Shown here piece by piece: positions 53,707 through 63,599 of a DNA stretch of 64,000 bases. The notes beneath the pieces were generated by a model. It was given only the letters and a program-made list of their open reading frames with translations. It was not told the DNA's origin and did not search any database. The position numbers were made by a program, and so were the translations under genes. Where the stretch lies: assembly GCA_964019335.1 (NCBI GenBank), contig OZ025663.1, forward strand, positions 406,001 to 470,000, written 5' to 3'. How positions within the stretch are numbered: position 1 is the stretch's first letter; the number at the start of each line of letters is the position of its first letter. The DNA comes from Diplonema japonicum. Taxonomy: Eukaryota > Euglenozoa > Diplonemea > Diplonemida > Diplonemidae.

Positions 53707-54291
53707 ATGGCACTCCGACCAACCGCCATGAGGAGCATAAGCTATAACCAAATTATGGGTGCTAAATCCATGTACACTACAACTGCGAGAGTCCCTGGTG
53801 ACAAGTCTACAGATTACATGAACAGGGGTCAGATCACGAACAGACGGGTGAATTATTTCATGAAGAGACAGAGACCTTGGTGGAAACAGATGCCGAAATA
53901 TAAATTAAACAACAGCCAGTTGCAGTGGTTCGAGCCGCTGCCCTCCGCAAACTATCTTACATGGTATGCAAAAAAAAGGGGGGGGGGGAAACTTTTTTTC
54001 CCCAGGAAAGCAGACGGTATCTACACTGTACCCGCCCAGTCCATTATCACTCTAGAGCACGTTCTACATCTAAAAATGCTCCCTGTGAAGATGGTTGGCC
54101 GGACATTTTCCATGCCTCTTGTTAGGTGGCTAATTGGTGCCCATGTGAGACAGACAGTGGGAAGTGGGAAGATTAAGTATGTAGGGGAAAAAAAGGGGGA
54201 GGGTATTTTTTTTTTTTTTTAATTTTTTTTTTTCCTAAGGAATATCCCCGAGTACAAGCTGACAAAACCGAAGTACTGGGCCAAGAGTTAG
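53707..54291 (+). CDS. Small basic protein, probably mitochondrial
   Basis: Exons 53707-53963, 54006-54176 and 54240-54291 give 159 residues. The introns are 42 nt (in frame, GTATGC, A and G runs, CCCCAG) and 63 nt (GTATGT to CCTAAG). Splicing removes low-complexity Lys/Gly and Phe stretches and leaves a compact, Trp- and Lys-rich protein. The N-terminus (MALRPTAMRSISYNQIMGAK) lacks acids and is rich in Arg, Ser and Met, as in mitochondrial presequences. The composition suggests a mitoribosomal or respiratory-complex accessory subunit, but I do not recognise the family. Confidence 0.65.
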
Positions 54292-54408
54292 AACGGAAAT
54301 TACGAAAGGATATTTTAGTGTTTTCTTTTTTTTTTTTTTTTTTTTTTTTTTGTTGATATTATTTTCTTCTCCCTATGTTTCACTGTCACAGACCCTTCCC
54401 TCCCTTCC

Positions 54409-55863
54409 ATGCACGTTGTGCGTGAAGAGCGTAGGAGAATACGATGCGAGCTCCGAATGGGGAGGAAGACGAACGCGTACGACCAGAGCATGCTCAAGAT
54501 GCAACGAACAAGGAAGAGGAAGACGCCCAAGGCCATCGAGCTTCGGCACCAACCCGTCGCTGCAGGGAAGATGATCTCCCGCTTCCAATACATGCCCGAC
54601 GAAACCGTGGAAATAGTGAAACGAAAGAAGGAGGAAAAAAAAGAACCCCCCACAGCCAAGAATACCGAAGAGGTAACACCAGAGCTCGATTTCTATGGTG
54701 CCCTGCGCCCCGCCCCAAAGACCCCCAACACCGCAGAAACAAGCCGCATTCTGAGAGTCCCTAAACATTACCACATATACTACAACCTTGACAAGCGTGA
54801 TCTCCACAGAGTCCAGAGTAAGTTCCCTACCCGTGCGCTGGTTGCCTCTTCTAAAGCACTGGTTGCCTTTAGCTCCGGTGCACGGCATAATGTCACGTCC
54901 GAAGTCCTCCCGTCACTGGAAGAAAGCCTCCCACTGCTGCCCGAGGAAGGGTGTGTGAGCTTGCGGAGATCATTTGAAGGGCCGTTCCTCCCACTGCTCA
55001 GCAGCAGCGAGATGGATGAGGACGACGTGCTTCTGCTGTCGAATGACTTTGCTGGGATCAAGCAGGTCATGGCAGGCATTACAAAGAGCGGGATCCCCGA
55101 AGTGGCGATTGAGGACTTCCACATCGAACAGTACTCGAAAGGCGAGCACGTCCCTTCTGAGCGAGGCAGCGACGACGGGTCCATGCACCACACGCGCAGC
55201 CTGCAGGGCGATGAGTTCGACGTGAACTGTACAATATGCAAAGACTACCTAGGCGGGGGTACACTTCGGCACGATTCGTGGAGGACTGTGATGGTGTCAT
55301 CGCGGTTGCAAAACTCGCAGCAGCTCGACAGGATATTAGACAGCAGAATGCGCACACGCCAGAATATGGTAAAGTCGCCCCACTATCTCGCAGAGCTCGG
55401 CAGGACAGCAGAGCAACAGGCAATGAGCTGGTATAACACACGGCACACGTCACCCCCGAGACGTGCACACCCCGATCAGGTGCCCAACATATGGGAGAAT
55501 GCGTCGACGGTGTGCAGGGAACGTGGCCTTCGTGCGCACTGCATAGTTCTGTACACAAGACTGCTGTGCTACTTGGAAACAATCAGCGCACAGCCGACTT
55601 ATGACCAACGTGAAGTTGTGCATGCTCTGCGGCGGCACCTGATAACCCGCAGTGTTGTGACACAGCACGCCTTCTTCGAGACGCTGTCGACACTAGGGCC
55701 GAAGGTCATCCACTCCAGAGACTGCATGAGAATCCTGCACTTCATACGCCTCGAGCTGAAGGTGTCGACAAACGCTTTGCTGAGATTTGTGAAACGCAAT
55801 CGGCACCTGGGATGGTCCGTACCCAGGGACTTGGCTGTCCTTGGCGAGAAGATAAATGGGTGA
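54409..55863 (+). CDS. Unrecognised 484-residue protein
   Basis: A single-exon ORF. The first 60 residues are strongly basic (RRRIRCELRMGRKTN). The middle is acidic and Ser-rich. A CTICKDYLGGG segment near residue 278 has one Cys pair, but no second pair follows, so a zinc finger is not supported. The C-terminal third is helical (CIVLYTRLLCYLETI, REVVHALRRHLITRSV, ILHFIRLELKVSTN). There is no signal peptide or membrane segment. The ATG at 54409 follows a pyrimidine-rich spacer. No function is assigned. Confidence 0.65.
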   Translation: MHVVREERRRIRCELRMGRKTNAYDQSMLKMQRTRKRKTPKAIELRHQPVAAGKMISRFQYMPDETVEIVKRKKEEKKEPPTAKNTEEVTPELDFYGALRPAPKTPNTAETSRILRVPKHYHIYYNLDKRDLHRVQSKFPTRALVASSKALVAFSSGARHNVTSEVLPSLEESLPLLPEEGCVSLRRSFEGPFLPLLSSSEMDEDDVLLLSNDFAGIKQVMAGITKSGIPEVAIEDFHIEQYSKGEHVPSERGSDDGSMHHTRSLQGDEFDVNCTICKDYLGGGTLRHDSWRTVMVSSRLQNSQQLDRILDSRMRTRQNMVKSPHYLAELGRTAEQQAMSWYNTRHTSPPRRAHPDQVPNIWENASTVCRERGLRAHCIVLYTRLLCYLETISAQPTYDQREVVHALRRHLITRSVVTQHAFFETLSTLGPKVIHSRDCMRILHFIRLELKVSTNALLRFVKRNRHLGWSVPRDLAVLGEKING

Positions 55864-55995
55864 ACGGTGCTCTGTGGCCTTCCGGTCACAAAGCATAAAC
55901 TCACTCTTTTTTTTTTTTCTTTTTTTCTTCTTCTGTTTCAAATTCGCCATTTCATAAGAAGAAGGTGGACGACAAAAAAAAAAAGAGAAAATAAA

Positions 55996-56487
55996 ATGCC
56001 GCTTTCCACATCACAGATTAAGGAAACGTTCGGGCTGTTTGACGCCGATGGGAGCGGTGCGATCGACAAGGAGGAGCTTGCCCTGGCGTGCAAGGGCTTG
56101 GGGCTGTCATTGGACGCCACGCAAATAGATGAAATGCTGCAAAAGATCGACAAGGACGGGAACAGCATCATCGAGGTAGACGAGTTCGAGAAAATGATTC
56201 GCATAAAGGAAGGCGAGATGGACTCCACGTCTGAGGTGAAGAAAGCGTTCGATCTGTTTGGTGAAAACAGTCCCACGTTGACCGCTGAACACTTCGAGAG
56301 AGTCGCCCAGCAGATCGGCATCGAATTCGATGCGGAGAAAACCGCCCTGTTCATCAAGGTTTGTTACGTAAATAAAAATTAAAAAACTCTTTTCTAAAAG
56401 GAAGCCTCAAACGGCGCCGGCAGTGTCAACCTCAACCAATGGAACGTTGTACACGGCCTCCCTGAAGAGGAGCCCGAGGAGTACTAA
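55996..56487 (+). CDS. Calmodulin-like EF-hand protein
   Basis: Exons 55996-56358 and 56401-56487 give 149 residues, the length of calmodulin. The intron (56359-56400, 42 nt) is GTTTGT to TAAAAG. The N-lobe has two good EF-hand loops: residues 16-27 (DADGSGAIDKEE) and 52-63 (DKDGNSIIEVDE). The C-lobe loops are degenerate: near residue 92 GENSPTLTAEHF lacks calcium ligands, and the exon 2 loop (ASNGAGSVNLNQW) is also poor. It probably binds two calcium ions. Centrin-like or calmodulin-like is equally likely. The start follows an A-rich leader. Confidence 0.85.
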
Positions 56488-56780
56488 GTTTTTTATTTAA
56501 AAAAAAGAAAGAAAGAGTGTTATCCAAAAAAAAAAAAACCCCCCCTTTTTTTTTTCTTTCATTCCCTCGTTCAACGTTCTCCATGCGACCTTGTAACGGT
56601 GCCCATCCCCCATTTTATGTGTTTCCCCGCAAGCTCACCCCCCCTTTTTTTTTCCTTTTCCTGTATGAGTTTTTTTACCAATTTTTTTTTGTTCTCCTAC
56701 TCTCCCCGGCATTATCCAAAAAAAACAAAACAAAAGGGAAAGGGTCGTAAGGAAAAAAAAAAAAAAAAAGAAAGAAACCG
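56488..56780 (+). other. Intergenic spacer
   Basis: A 293 nt spacer, T/C-rich then A-rich up to the next ATG. I see no gene. Confidence 0.55.
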
Positions 56781-59700
56781 ATGTCAACGAAGTGCAGGTT
56801 CTCGATCGACAGGGGTGGTACGTTCACAGACGTCTATGCCGACACGCCTAAAGGTGTGATGGTGATGAAGCTGTTGAGCGTCGACCCTGCGAACTACAAA
56901 GACGCACCGAGGGAAGGGATCAGGAGGATTCTGGAGAAGGTTTATGGCGAGAGTTGTGACAAGGATAAGGTGCCGACTGAAAACGTCGAGTGGATAAGGA
57001 TGGGCACAACGGTGGCGACCAACGCGCTGCTTGAGAGGAAGGGTGTCGAGACAGCACTGGCCATCACCTCCGGGCTGAAGGATCTCTTAAAGATCGGAAC
57101 CCAGGCAAGGCCTGAGATCTTCGACCTTTCTGTAACCATGCCCGAGCTTCTCTACACGAAGGTCATCGAAATCGATGAACGTGTTCGCCTGGTCCCTGAC
57201 ACCGAGCAAGAGGGCACCTTTATCACAGGCGCAAGTGGTGAGCGTGTCGAAGTTCTCCAAGAACCCAACCCCGACGCCATCCGTGCCCAGATCACCGATG
57301 TCTACAACTCAGGCATACGCTCCCTCGCCGTGGTTCTCATGCACTCCTACACATACAACAAGCATGAGCTGATGGTGCGCGACATCGCCAAGGAGGTTGG
57401 CATGTCTCTCGTCAGCGTCTCCAGTGAGCTGATGCCCATGATCAAGATCGTCCCTCGTGGGCTCACAACCTGCGTTGACGGATACCTCACGCCACTCATC
57501 ACCACGTACATCAACAGCTTCAAGTCCGGGTTTGCCAACAACTTGGAGGGCGTCGCTGTCAGCTTTATGCAGTCGGATGGTGGGCTGACCAACGCGGACA
57601 AATTCCATGGTTTCCGCGCCATCTTGTCTGGCCCCGCGGGCGGTGTTGTAGGGTATTCGCAAACGACGTGGGACACAGAAGACAAGAAGCCCGTCATCGG
57701 GTTCGACATGGGCGGTACATCGACAGACGTGTCTCGCTTCGGTGGCGAGTACGAGCACGTTTTCGAGACGAATACTGCTGGAGTCATTGTGCAGGCACCC
57801 CAGCTGGATATCACCACTGTTGCGGCAGGCGGAGGCAGCATCTGCTCCTTCACACAGGAAAGGTTCAAAGTTGGCCCGGAGTCCGCAGGAGCCCACCCTG
57901 GTCCCGTGTGCTACCGCAAGGGCGGGGAACTTGCTGTAACTGATGCAAACCTCGCCCTTGGGCGAATCATCCCAGACTTCTTCCCCAAGATCTTCGGTCC
58001 CAACGAGGACCTCCCGGTCGACAGGGAAGCGTCTTTGGCTGCCTTTAAGGAGGTTGCCGAGCGTGTCAACAAAGTCTCTGAGAACAAGCTCGGCGTCGAG
58101 GAGGTTGCGTACGGCTTCATCAAAGTAGCGAACGAAGCCATGTGCAGACCGATCAGGAGCCTTACCGAAGCAAAGGGCTTCAGCACGGCGGACCATGTGC
58201 TGTCTTGCTTCGGGGGTGCTGGTGGGCAACACGCATGTGCCATCGCGCGATCTTTAGGGATGGACACCGTGTTTGTGCACAGGTACTCAGGCATCCTGAG
58301 TGCCTTTGGGATCGGGCTTGCCGATGTGGTGGTGGATGAACAGAGTCCGGCACAGCAGGTATATACGAACGGTGCAAAAAACGTGGAGGAGAAGCTCGAA
58401 CAGCTGAGGGCGAGGTCTGCAAAGAAGCTAGCAGACGATGGGTTCGAGCCTGAGCAGGTCAGATTTGAGTTCTTTCTGAACCTCAGGTACGACAGGACAG
58501 GGACTGCAATCATGGTGAAAAGGCCAGCCGATGGGGACTACATCAAAGCCTTCGAGGCCAACTACAAAAGGGAGTACGGCTTCACGATTTCCGGCAGGTG
58601 TATCATGCTAGACGACGTGCGTGTCCGTGCCATTGGGAAATCTATGGCGCTATCTACAGAAACTATCCCGGAGGCCACAGCATCCCCTGTCCCTGTCTTA
58701 CATCACAAGACGTACTTCGAGTCAGGCTGGCTCGACACTCCTGTCTACCGCCTTGAGAACCTGCAGGCCAACCACTCTATCGCTGGGCCTGCCATCATCA
58801 TGCAGGGTGGGAGCACAATTCTCGTCGAACCTGGTTGCACAGCGCTCATCACCCCCCTGGGCGACATCAAGATCACAGTCAGTGTTGGGTCCTTTAAGAT
58901 CACCACAGAGCTTAACCATATCTCTCTCTCCATCTTTTCGCACCGCTTCATGAGCATTGCCGAGCAGATGGGTAGAGCTCTCCAAAGAACGTCCATCTCC
59001 ACGAACATAAAGGAGAGGCTAGACTTCTCGTGTGCTCTGTTTGGGCCGGACGGGGGTCTGGTGGCAAATGCGCCGCACATCCCTGTCCACCTTGGCGCGA
59101 TGGGGGCCATGGTTAGAAAACAGCGCGACATGCTTGGTGACGACTGGAAAGAGGGCGACGTTGTAGTCACGAACCACCCCTCTGTGGGCGGTTCACACCT
59201 GCCTGACATCACTGTCATTACACCAGTGTTCTCAGGTGGCAAGGCAGTGTTTTACGTGGCGTGCAGGGGGCACCACGCGGACATCGGCGGCACAACACCA
59301 GGTTCCATCCCGCCATTCTCCAAGAGATTAATCGAAGAAGGTGCTCATATCAAGAGCTTCAAACTCGTGAGCGGAGGTGTCTTCCAAGAGGAGGGCATCA
59401 CGGAGATTCTTATGGAACCCGGGAAACACGAGGGAATGTCTGGCACCAGGGCACTCAGTGACAACCTGGCTGACCTAAGGGCACAGGTGGCGGCGAACCA
59501 GAAAGGTATCAAGCTGATGCATGAGCTGATTGAGCAGTACGGGCTGGAGGTGGTGCAGGGCTACATGCAGTACGTACAGGACAACGCTGCAACAGCTGTG
59601 AAGCAGATGCTCCGTAAGATTGCAGAGAGGGAAGGGACTGTACTCACAGCGTGCGATAGCATGGACGACGGGACGGACATCAAGCTGAAGGTGACCATTG

Positions 59701-60509
59701 ACCCTGAGGTGCCGAGAGCGACCTTCGACTTCACAGGAACTGGAGCGCAGGTCTACGCGAACCACAACTGCCCCTCTGCTGTGGTTGCCTCTGCCATCAT
59801 CTACTGCTTGCGGTGCCTTGTCGACGAGGACATCCCTCTGAACCAGGGTTGCATGCACCCCATCGATATCGTGATCCAGGAAAACTCGCTGCTAGCACCG
59901 TCTGAGAAGTGTGCTGTTGTTGGTGGAAATGTGCTGACGTCACAACGTGTCACTGATGTGGTGTTGCAGGCGTTCAATGCTTGTGCAGACTCGCAAGGAG
60001 ACACAAACAATCTTACGTTTGGTGACGAGACCTTCGGGTACTACGAGACCATCTCCGGGGGTGCGGGTGCCGGGAGGGATTGGGACGGAACCAGCGGCGT
60101 GCACACGCATATGACGAACACGAGGATCACTGACGCGGAGATCTTCGAACGCCGGTACCCCGTGATGCTGTCGAGGTTCCACCTGAGGGAAGGGTCCGGT
60201 GGGAAAGGGAACCATGCTGGCGGCGAAGGGGTTCATCGTGAAATTATATTCCTAAAGAAGCTGACTGTGGGGATCCTGTCCGAACGGCGTGCGATCGCCC
60301 CCAATGGACGCCAGGGCGGTGGAAACGGCGTCCGCGGAAAGAACACGATCTTCGAAGTAACCCCCGAGAAGCTCGCCCCGAAGATCTGGGCAGGCCGCCA
60401 CAACGGCCAAGCACTCAACTTCGGAGCAAAGAACTCAATTGACGTAAATCGTGGCGATAGGCTACTCATCGAAACCCCCGGCGGTGGTGCTTGGGGTGCA
60501 AAGCAATAA
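56781..60509 (+). CDS. OPLAH: 5-oxoprolinase (ATP-hydrolysing), hydantoinase A+B type
   Basis: A 1242-residue single-exon gene, close to the usual eukaryotic length. It opens 5-oxoproline to glutamate using ATP in the gamma-glutamyl (glutathione) cycle, in the cytosol. The N-terminal HyuA half begins with FSIDRGGTFTDVYAD, followed by GTTVATNALLERKG and VIGFDMGGTSTDVSR, all phosphate-binding motifs of the ASKHA fold. The HyuB half starts about residue 715 (SHRFMSIAEQMGRALQRTS) and includes VVTNHPSVGGSHLPD and a Gly-rich end (LREGSGGKGNHAGGEG). The two halves are fused as in other eukaryotes. The frame is uninterrupted, and the stop is just before the N gap. Confidence 0.95.
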   Translation: MSTKCRFSIDRGGTFTDVYADTPKGVMVMKLLSVDPANYKDAPREGIRRILEKVYGESCDKDKVPTENVEWIRMGTTVATNALLERKGVETALAITSGLKDLLKIGTQARPEIFDLSVTMPELLYTKVIEIDERVRLVPDTEQEGTFITGASGERVEVLQEPNPDAIRAQITDVYNSGIRSLAVVLMHSYTYNKHELMVRDIAKEVGMSLVSVSSELMPMIKIVPRGLTTCVDGYLTPLITTYINSFKSGFANNLEGVAVSFMQSDGGLTNADKFHGFRAILSGPAGGVVGYSQTTWDTEDKKPVIGFDMGGTSTDVSRFGGEYEHVFETNTAGVIVQAPQLDITTVAAGGGSICSFTQERFKVGPESAGAHPGPVCYRKGGELAVTDANLALGRIIPDFFPKIFGPNEDLPVDREASLAAFKEVAERVNKVSENKLGVEEVAYGFIKVANEAMCRPIRSLTEAKGFSTADHVLSCFGGAGGQHACAIARSLGMDTVFVHRYSGILSAFGIGLADVVVDEQSPAQQVYTNGAKNVEEKLEQLRARSAKKLADDGFEPEQVRFEFFLNLRYDRTGTAIMVKRPADGDYIKAFEANYKREYGFTISGRCIMLDDVRVRAIGKSMALSTETIPEATASPVPVLHHKTYFESGWLDTPVYRLENLQANHSIAGPAIIMQGGSTILVEPGCTALITPLGDIKITVSVGSFKITTELNHISLSIFSHRFMSIAEQMGRALQRTSISTNIKERLDFSCALFGPDGGLVANAPHIPVHLGAMGAMVRKQRDMLGDDWKEGDVVVTNHPSVGGSHLPDITVITPVFSGGKAVFYVACRGHHADIGGTTPGSIPPFSKRLIEEGAHIKSFKLVSGGVFQEEGITEILMEPGKHEGMSGTRALSDNLADLRAQVAANQKGIKLMHELIEQYGLEVVQGYMQYVQDNAATAVKQMLRKIAEREGTVLTACDSMDDGTDIKLKVTIDPEVPRATFDFTGTGAQVYANHNCPSAVVASAIIYCLRCLVDEDIPLNQGCMHPIDIVIQENSLLAPSEKCAVVGGNVLTSQRVTDVVLQAFNACADSQGDTNNLTFGDETFGYYETISGGAGAGRDWDGTSGVHTHMTNTRITDAEIFERRYPVMLSRFHLREGSGGKGNHAGGEGVHREIIFLKKLTVGILSERRAIAPNGRQGGGNGVRGKNTIFEVTPEKLAPKIWAGRHNGQALNFGAKNSIDVNRGDRLLIETPGGGAWGAKQ

Positions 60510-60525
60510 GCTCGACAGAGAGCTC

Positions 60526-60725
60526 NNNNNNNNNNNNNNNNNNNNNNNNNNNNNNNNNNNNNNNNNNNNNNNNNNNNNNNNNNNNNNNNNNNNNNNNNNN
60601 NNNNNNNNNNNNNNNNNNNNNNNNNNNNNNNNNNNNNNNNNNNNNNNNNNNNNNNNNNNNNNNNNNNNNNNNNNNNNNNNNNNNNNNNNNNNNNNNNNNN
60701 NNNNNNNNNNNNNNNNNNNNNNNNN
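60526..60725. other. Assembly gap (Ns)
   Basis: About 200 undetermined bases between 5-oxoprolinase and the next gene. The start of the next gene probably lies here. Confidence 0.98.
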
Positions 60726-63211
60726 GGGAAGAGAGACCCAAGCCCTGCACATGGGAGAAGCTCAGTGAGTGATAGTGAAGGAAGAAACACGCCTACCGGT
60801 GAGAAGAAAAGGGTAATGAAGAAAAAGAGAGACGAGTTGAAGGCGAACGCGACGACAACCGGTGCATCGCCAATGACGCCTGAAGACAAACGGCGGAAGA
60901 AGAAGGTTGTCACGCCTGTTAAGAAGCCTGAGTTCCGGAAGACGATGTCGCTTCGCTCCCCTTCGTCCCCGGCGTCTCCCAGCCGGCGGCTGCTCTCTGG
61001 CTCCCAGACGCCCCGCGGCAATGCAACTTCATCTCCCTCTCCGAGAAAGGATAAGCTCAACAGCCCCACAGCGCGTGAAGCCTTCAAAAGAACCGCCACC
61101 CTACCCGTCCACAGCAACGCAGCACGTGCAAATGCAGCATCGCCCATTGCACCCCAACGGCTGAGAGGCAACAGCACCATCGTCGCCCCGCAAACACGTC
61201 TCGATGAAGGCCTCCCATTAGGGATCCCAACAGGACTTCTTCCTGCAGCGGACATGCCGCCTCGCGATGTGCTGATGGACACTTTCAAACGGAAAGCTAT
61301 GCTTCTTAAGATCTGCCAGGAGCTTGAGGACAGTCTCCCACACCACCTGAAAACCATTGACGTCAGCGAGGAAGGGAAGCGAAAGGCCGTGAGAAAGAAA
61401 AAAGGCCCCGAGGAGAACGCGAAGGAAGACGAACGCAAGCCTGTGACGTCCAAGTTCCTACGAAAGATATTAATCCTATTCTACGCGTCTCGCAACGAAG
61501 CAGAAGAGTGCAGATGCAGGCTGGAGAGGGCAGTGCACGAAGGAATCGTGTTAAAAGAATGGCCACCGTCCATCACATGCATGCACGCCTCGTACAACAT
61601 CATCGATGCTTTGGTTCGGATAGGGCACAGAAGGGTCCTTAAGGTACTGTTCGGCACCTTGTACTGGCATATTCTTGATGTGTTGGAGTGGCCCCCGCAG
61701 CCCTTTGGTGGAAAGGTGCGCATCCCGCACCGAACAAAGGTAAAGGCAATGCAGCTTCCTGATTCTACGGTGGTGCCACAGTCACAGATAGAAGACATCA
61801 TAAAGCTGCACCGAGTGATGTATGTACAAAACAGCTGCTTGGTTCGTGCTTGCGACTCGATCACATATCTTGCTTTGTACGAGTTTATCGAAGCGGAAAA
61901 GCTGCGCATGATTCGTGGCATCATCGACTCCGGCTACACCGACGACAGGGACCCCTCCTTCCTCGTGAGGTGGGTGAAGCAGTGGACGCTGGCCCCTACC
62001 TCCGCCAGACGTAACGAGCTGCTCGCATCACTTATGGCCGTCACAACTGGCGTCTGGGAACACGACCTTACTATCCCGTTCACGAAAAAGCTGCAATCCC
62101 TCGGCATTGTTGACATCCTCATCAATGTGGTGTGTACCTTTCATTTGATTTCCCACCCTTTTTTTTCCCGTTTCGTATCTCATAACCCGCAGCTCACTAT
62201 ACCGTCTCTCGCATCAGGTGCTGCTGAAGTACTAGGTGTTCTTGCTTCTGACCCCAGCGCACAGAAGGTACTCAAAAAAGGGGGGTAAATTGGGTTTTGA
62301 TTTCATTTGCTTTCTACAGGATCTCCGGCAAATATTTCTCGGGGTCACACACCAGCAGAGGGTGGTGGCGTGGAAGAAGTTTATCAAAGCTACAATGGGC
62401 GAGGGCAGCAAAGGCATTAGGGAATTGGTATGGTGCAAAAAAAAAAAAAAAAAAAAAAAAAAAAGCACACACTATTCAGGTCCAGGTGATCCTAACCAGT
62501 ACGGACGACATGTGGGATGTGATGATGTATCTGCAGGCGCTGGAGGAACTGTCCGGTGATGGGTTTCTGCAGACAGATGCGGAAGGCGTGCGTAACTTCT
62601 GCGACAGTTTGAACCTGTTGTTGCTGCCTTTGGGACGGGTGTTTAAGGAAGCGTTTGCGGGGAACATTGCAGCGATGGTGGTGAGTGAACTGGCAGGGTG
62701 GGTGAAAGGTGTGTACAGGTTGGAATGGGCTCCCACGGTGGCATCCGTTTTACGGACGATGACATTGTTGCTGCGGGTGCCTTGCAGGGAAGCCGCCATG
62801 GCCATGAAGAAGCTCCGAGTGTTTGAAAACCTTGTTGGGTTCATTCCTAAGAAGGACTGTCTTACCAGAGCTGCGGCGCTGTCTCTCAGCAGGGCTGTCT
62901 GGTGGCGGGCCGATAGTAGCGCCTCCAGTCCTTCCTATCAAACCGAACTCCCTGACTCCTTAGACATGGGCTGCTACACTGCTAATGACAACGACATCCG
63001 CACTACCTTGCAACTCCCCGCAACAAAATTTCTTGTCAAGATAGGACTGAACAACGTGCTCCAAAACGTAATGAATGGAGAAAACACCCTTTGTGCCTCT
63101 ATGCACTCCAAGGTATTTGTGTGTCAAAAGAGGGCAGAGGGGGAAAAAAAAAAAAAAAACCTACAGCCCGGAGTCCGCTGCTTCTTCAATCTTCGTACGC
63201 ACTTCGAATAG
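60726..63211 (+). CDS. Unrecognised helical protein, start lost in gap
   Basis: The frame is open from the gap edge; no ATG fits before a Met far inside, so the true start is probably in the Ns. Exons are 60726-62129, 62193-62267, 62320-62427, 62480-63112 and 63167-63211, at least 754 residues. The introns are 63, 52, 52 and 54 nt; two are in frame. The first 170 residues are basic and Ser/Pro/Thr-rich (disordered). The rest is helical and repeat-like (SLASGAAEVLGVLASDPS, FCDSLNLLLLPLG, AAMVVSELAGWV), which suggests an armadillo/HEAT-type fold. No orthologue is recognised. Confidence 0.72.
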
Positions 63212-63390
63212 ATTTTTTTATGTTTGCTCCCCTTAAGAAGCAAACGAAAGAATGAACGAATTTCTCTTTCCTGCGAGATTTTTTTTTTAGACCACATGAG
63301 AAAAACCCTTTCCAAAAAAGAAGAAAAGATGTCAATTGTTTAGCGTTGTGCACCCTATGTTCAGTTTTAGTATTTCTTCATTTTTTTTTT

Positions 63391-63399
63391 AAAAAAAAA
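63391..63399 (-). terminator. Pol III terminator of tRNA-Pro
   Basis: A nine-base T run on the minus strand, one base past the tRNA 3' end. Confidence 0.75.
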
Positions 63400-63400
63400 G

Positions 63401-63471
63401 GGCTCAGCAGGGAATCGAACCCTGGACCTCTCGCACCCAAAGCGAGAATCATGCCACTAGACCACTAAGCC
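63401..63471 (-). tRNA. tRNA-Pro (anticodon UGG)
   Basis: On the minus strand a 71 nt cloverleaf forms. The acceptor stem GGCTTAG pairs with CTGAGCC (one G-T pair). The anticodon stem CTCGC pairs with GCGAG and frames the loop TTTGGGT, anticodon TGG. The A box (TGGTCTAGTGG) and B box (GGTTCGATTCC) are both good matches. A T run just past the 3' end serves as a Pol III terminator. CCA is not encoded and there is no intron. It is the only minus-strand gene I can support here. Confidence 0.95.
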
Positions 63472-63599
63472 TTTGTTTTTTTTTTGCTAATAAATGAACC
63501 ACTGACGTGCGAAGCAAAGGCTGGGGGGGGGGGACAGAACAGGTGGACCAAGGGTCTCCCTGTATCTAACGAAAGGGGGAAAGGAATGTGATAACCTTG

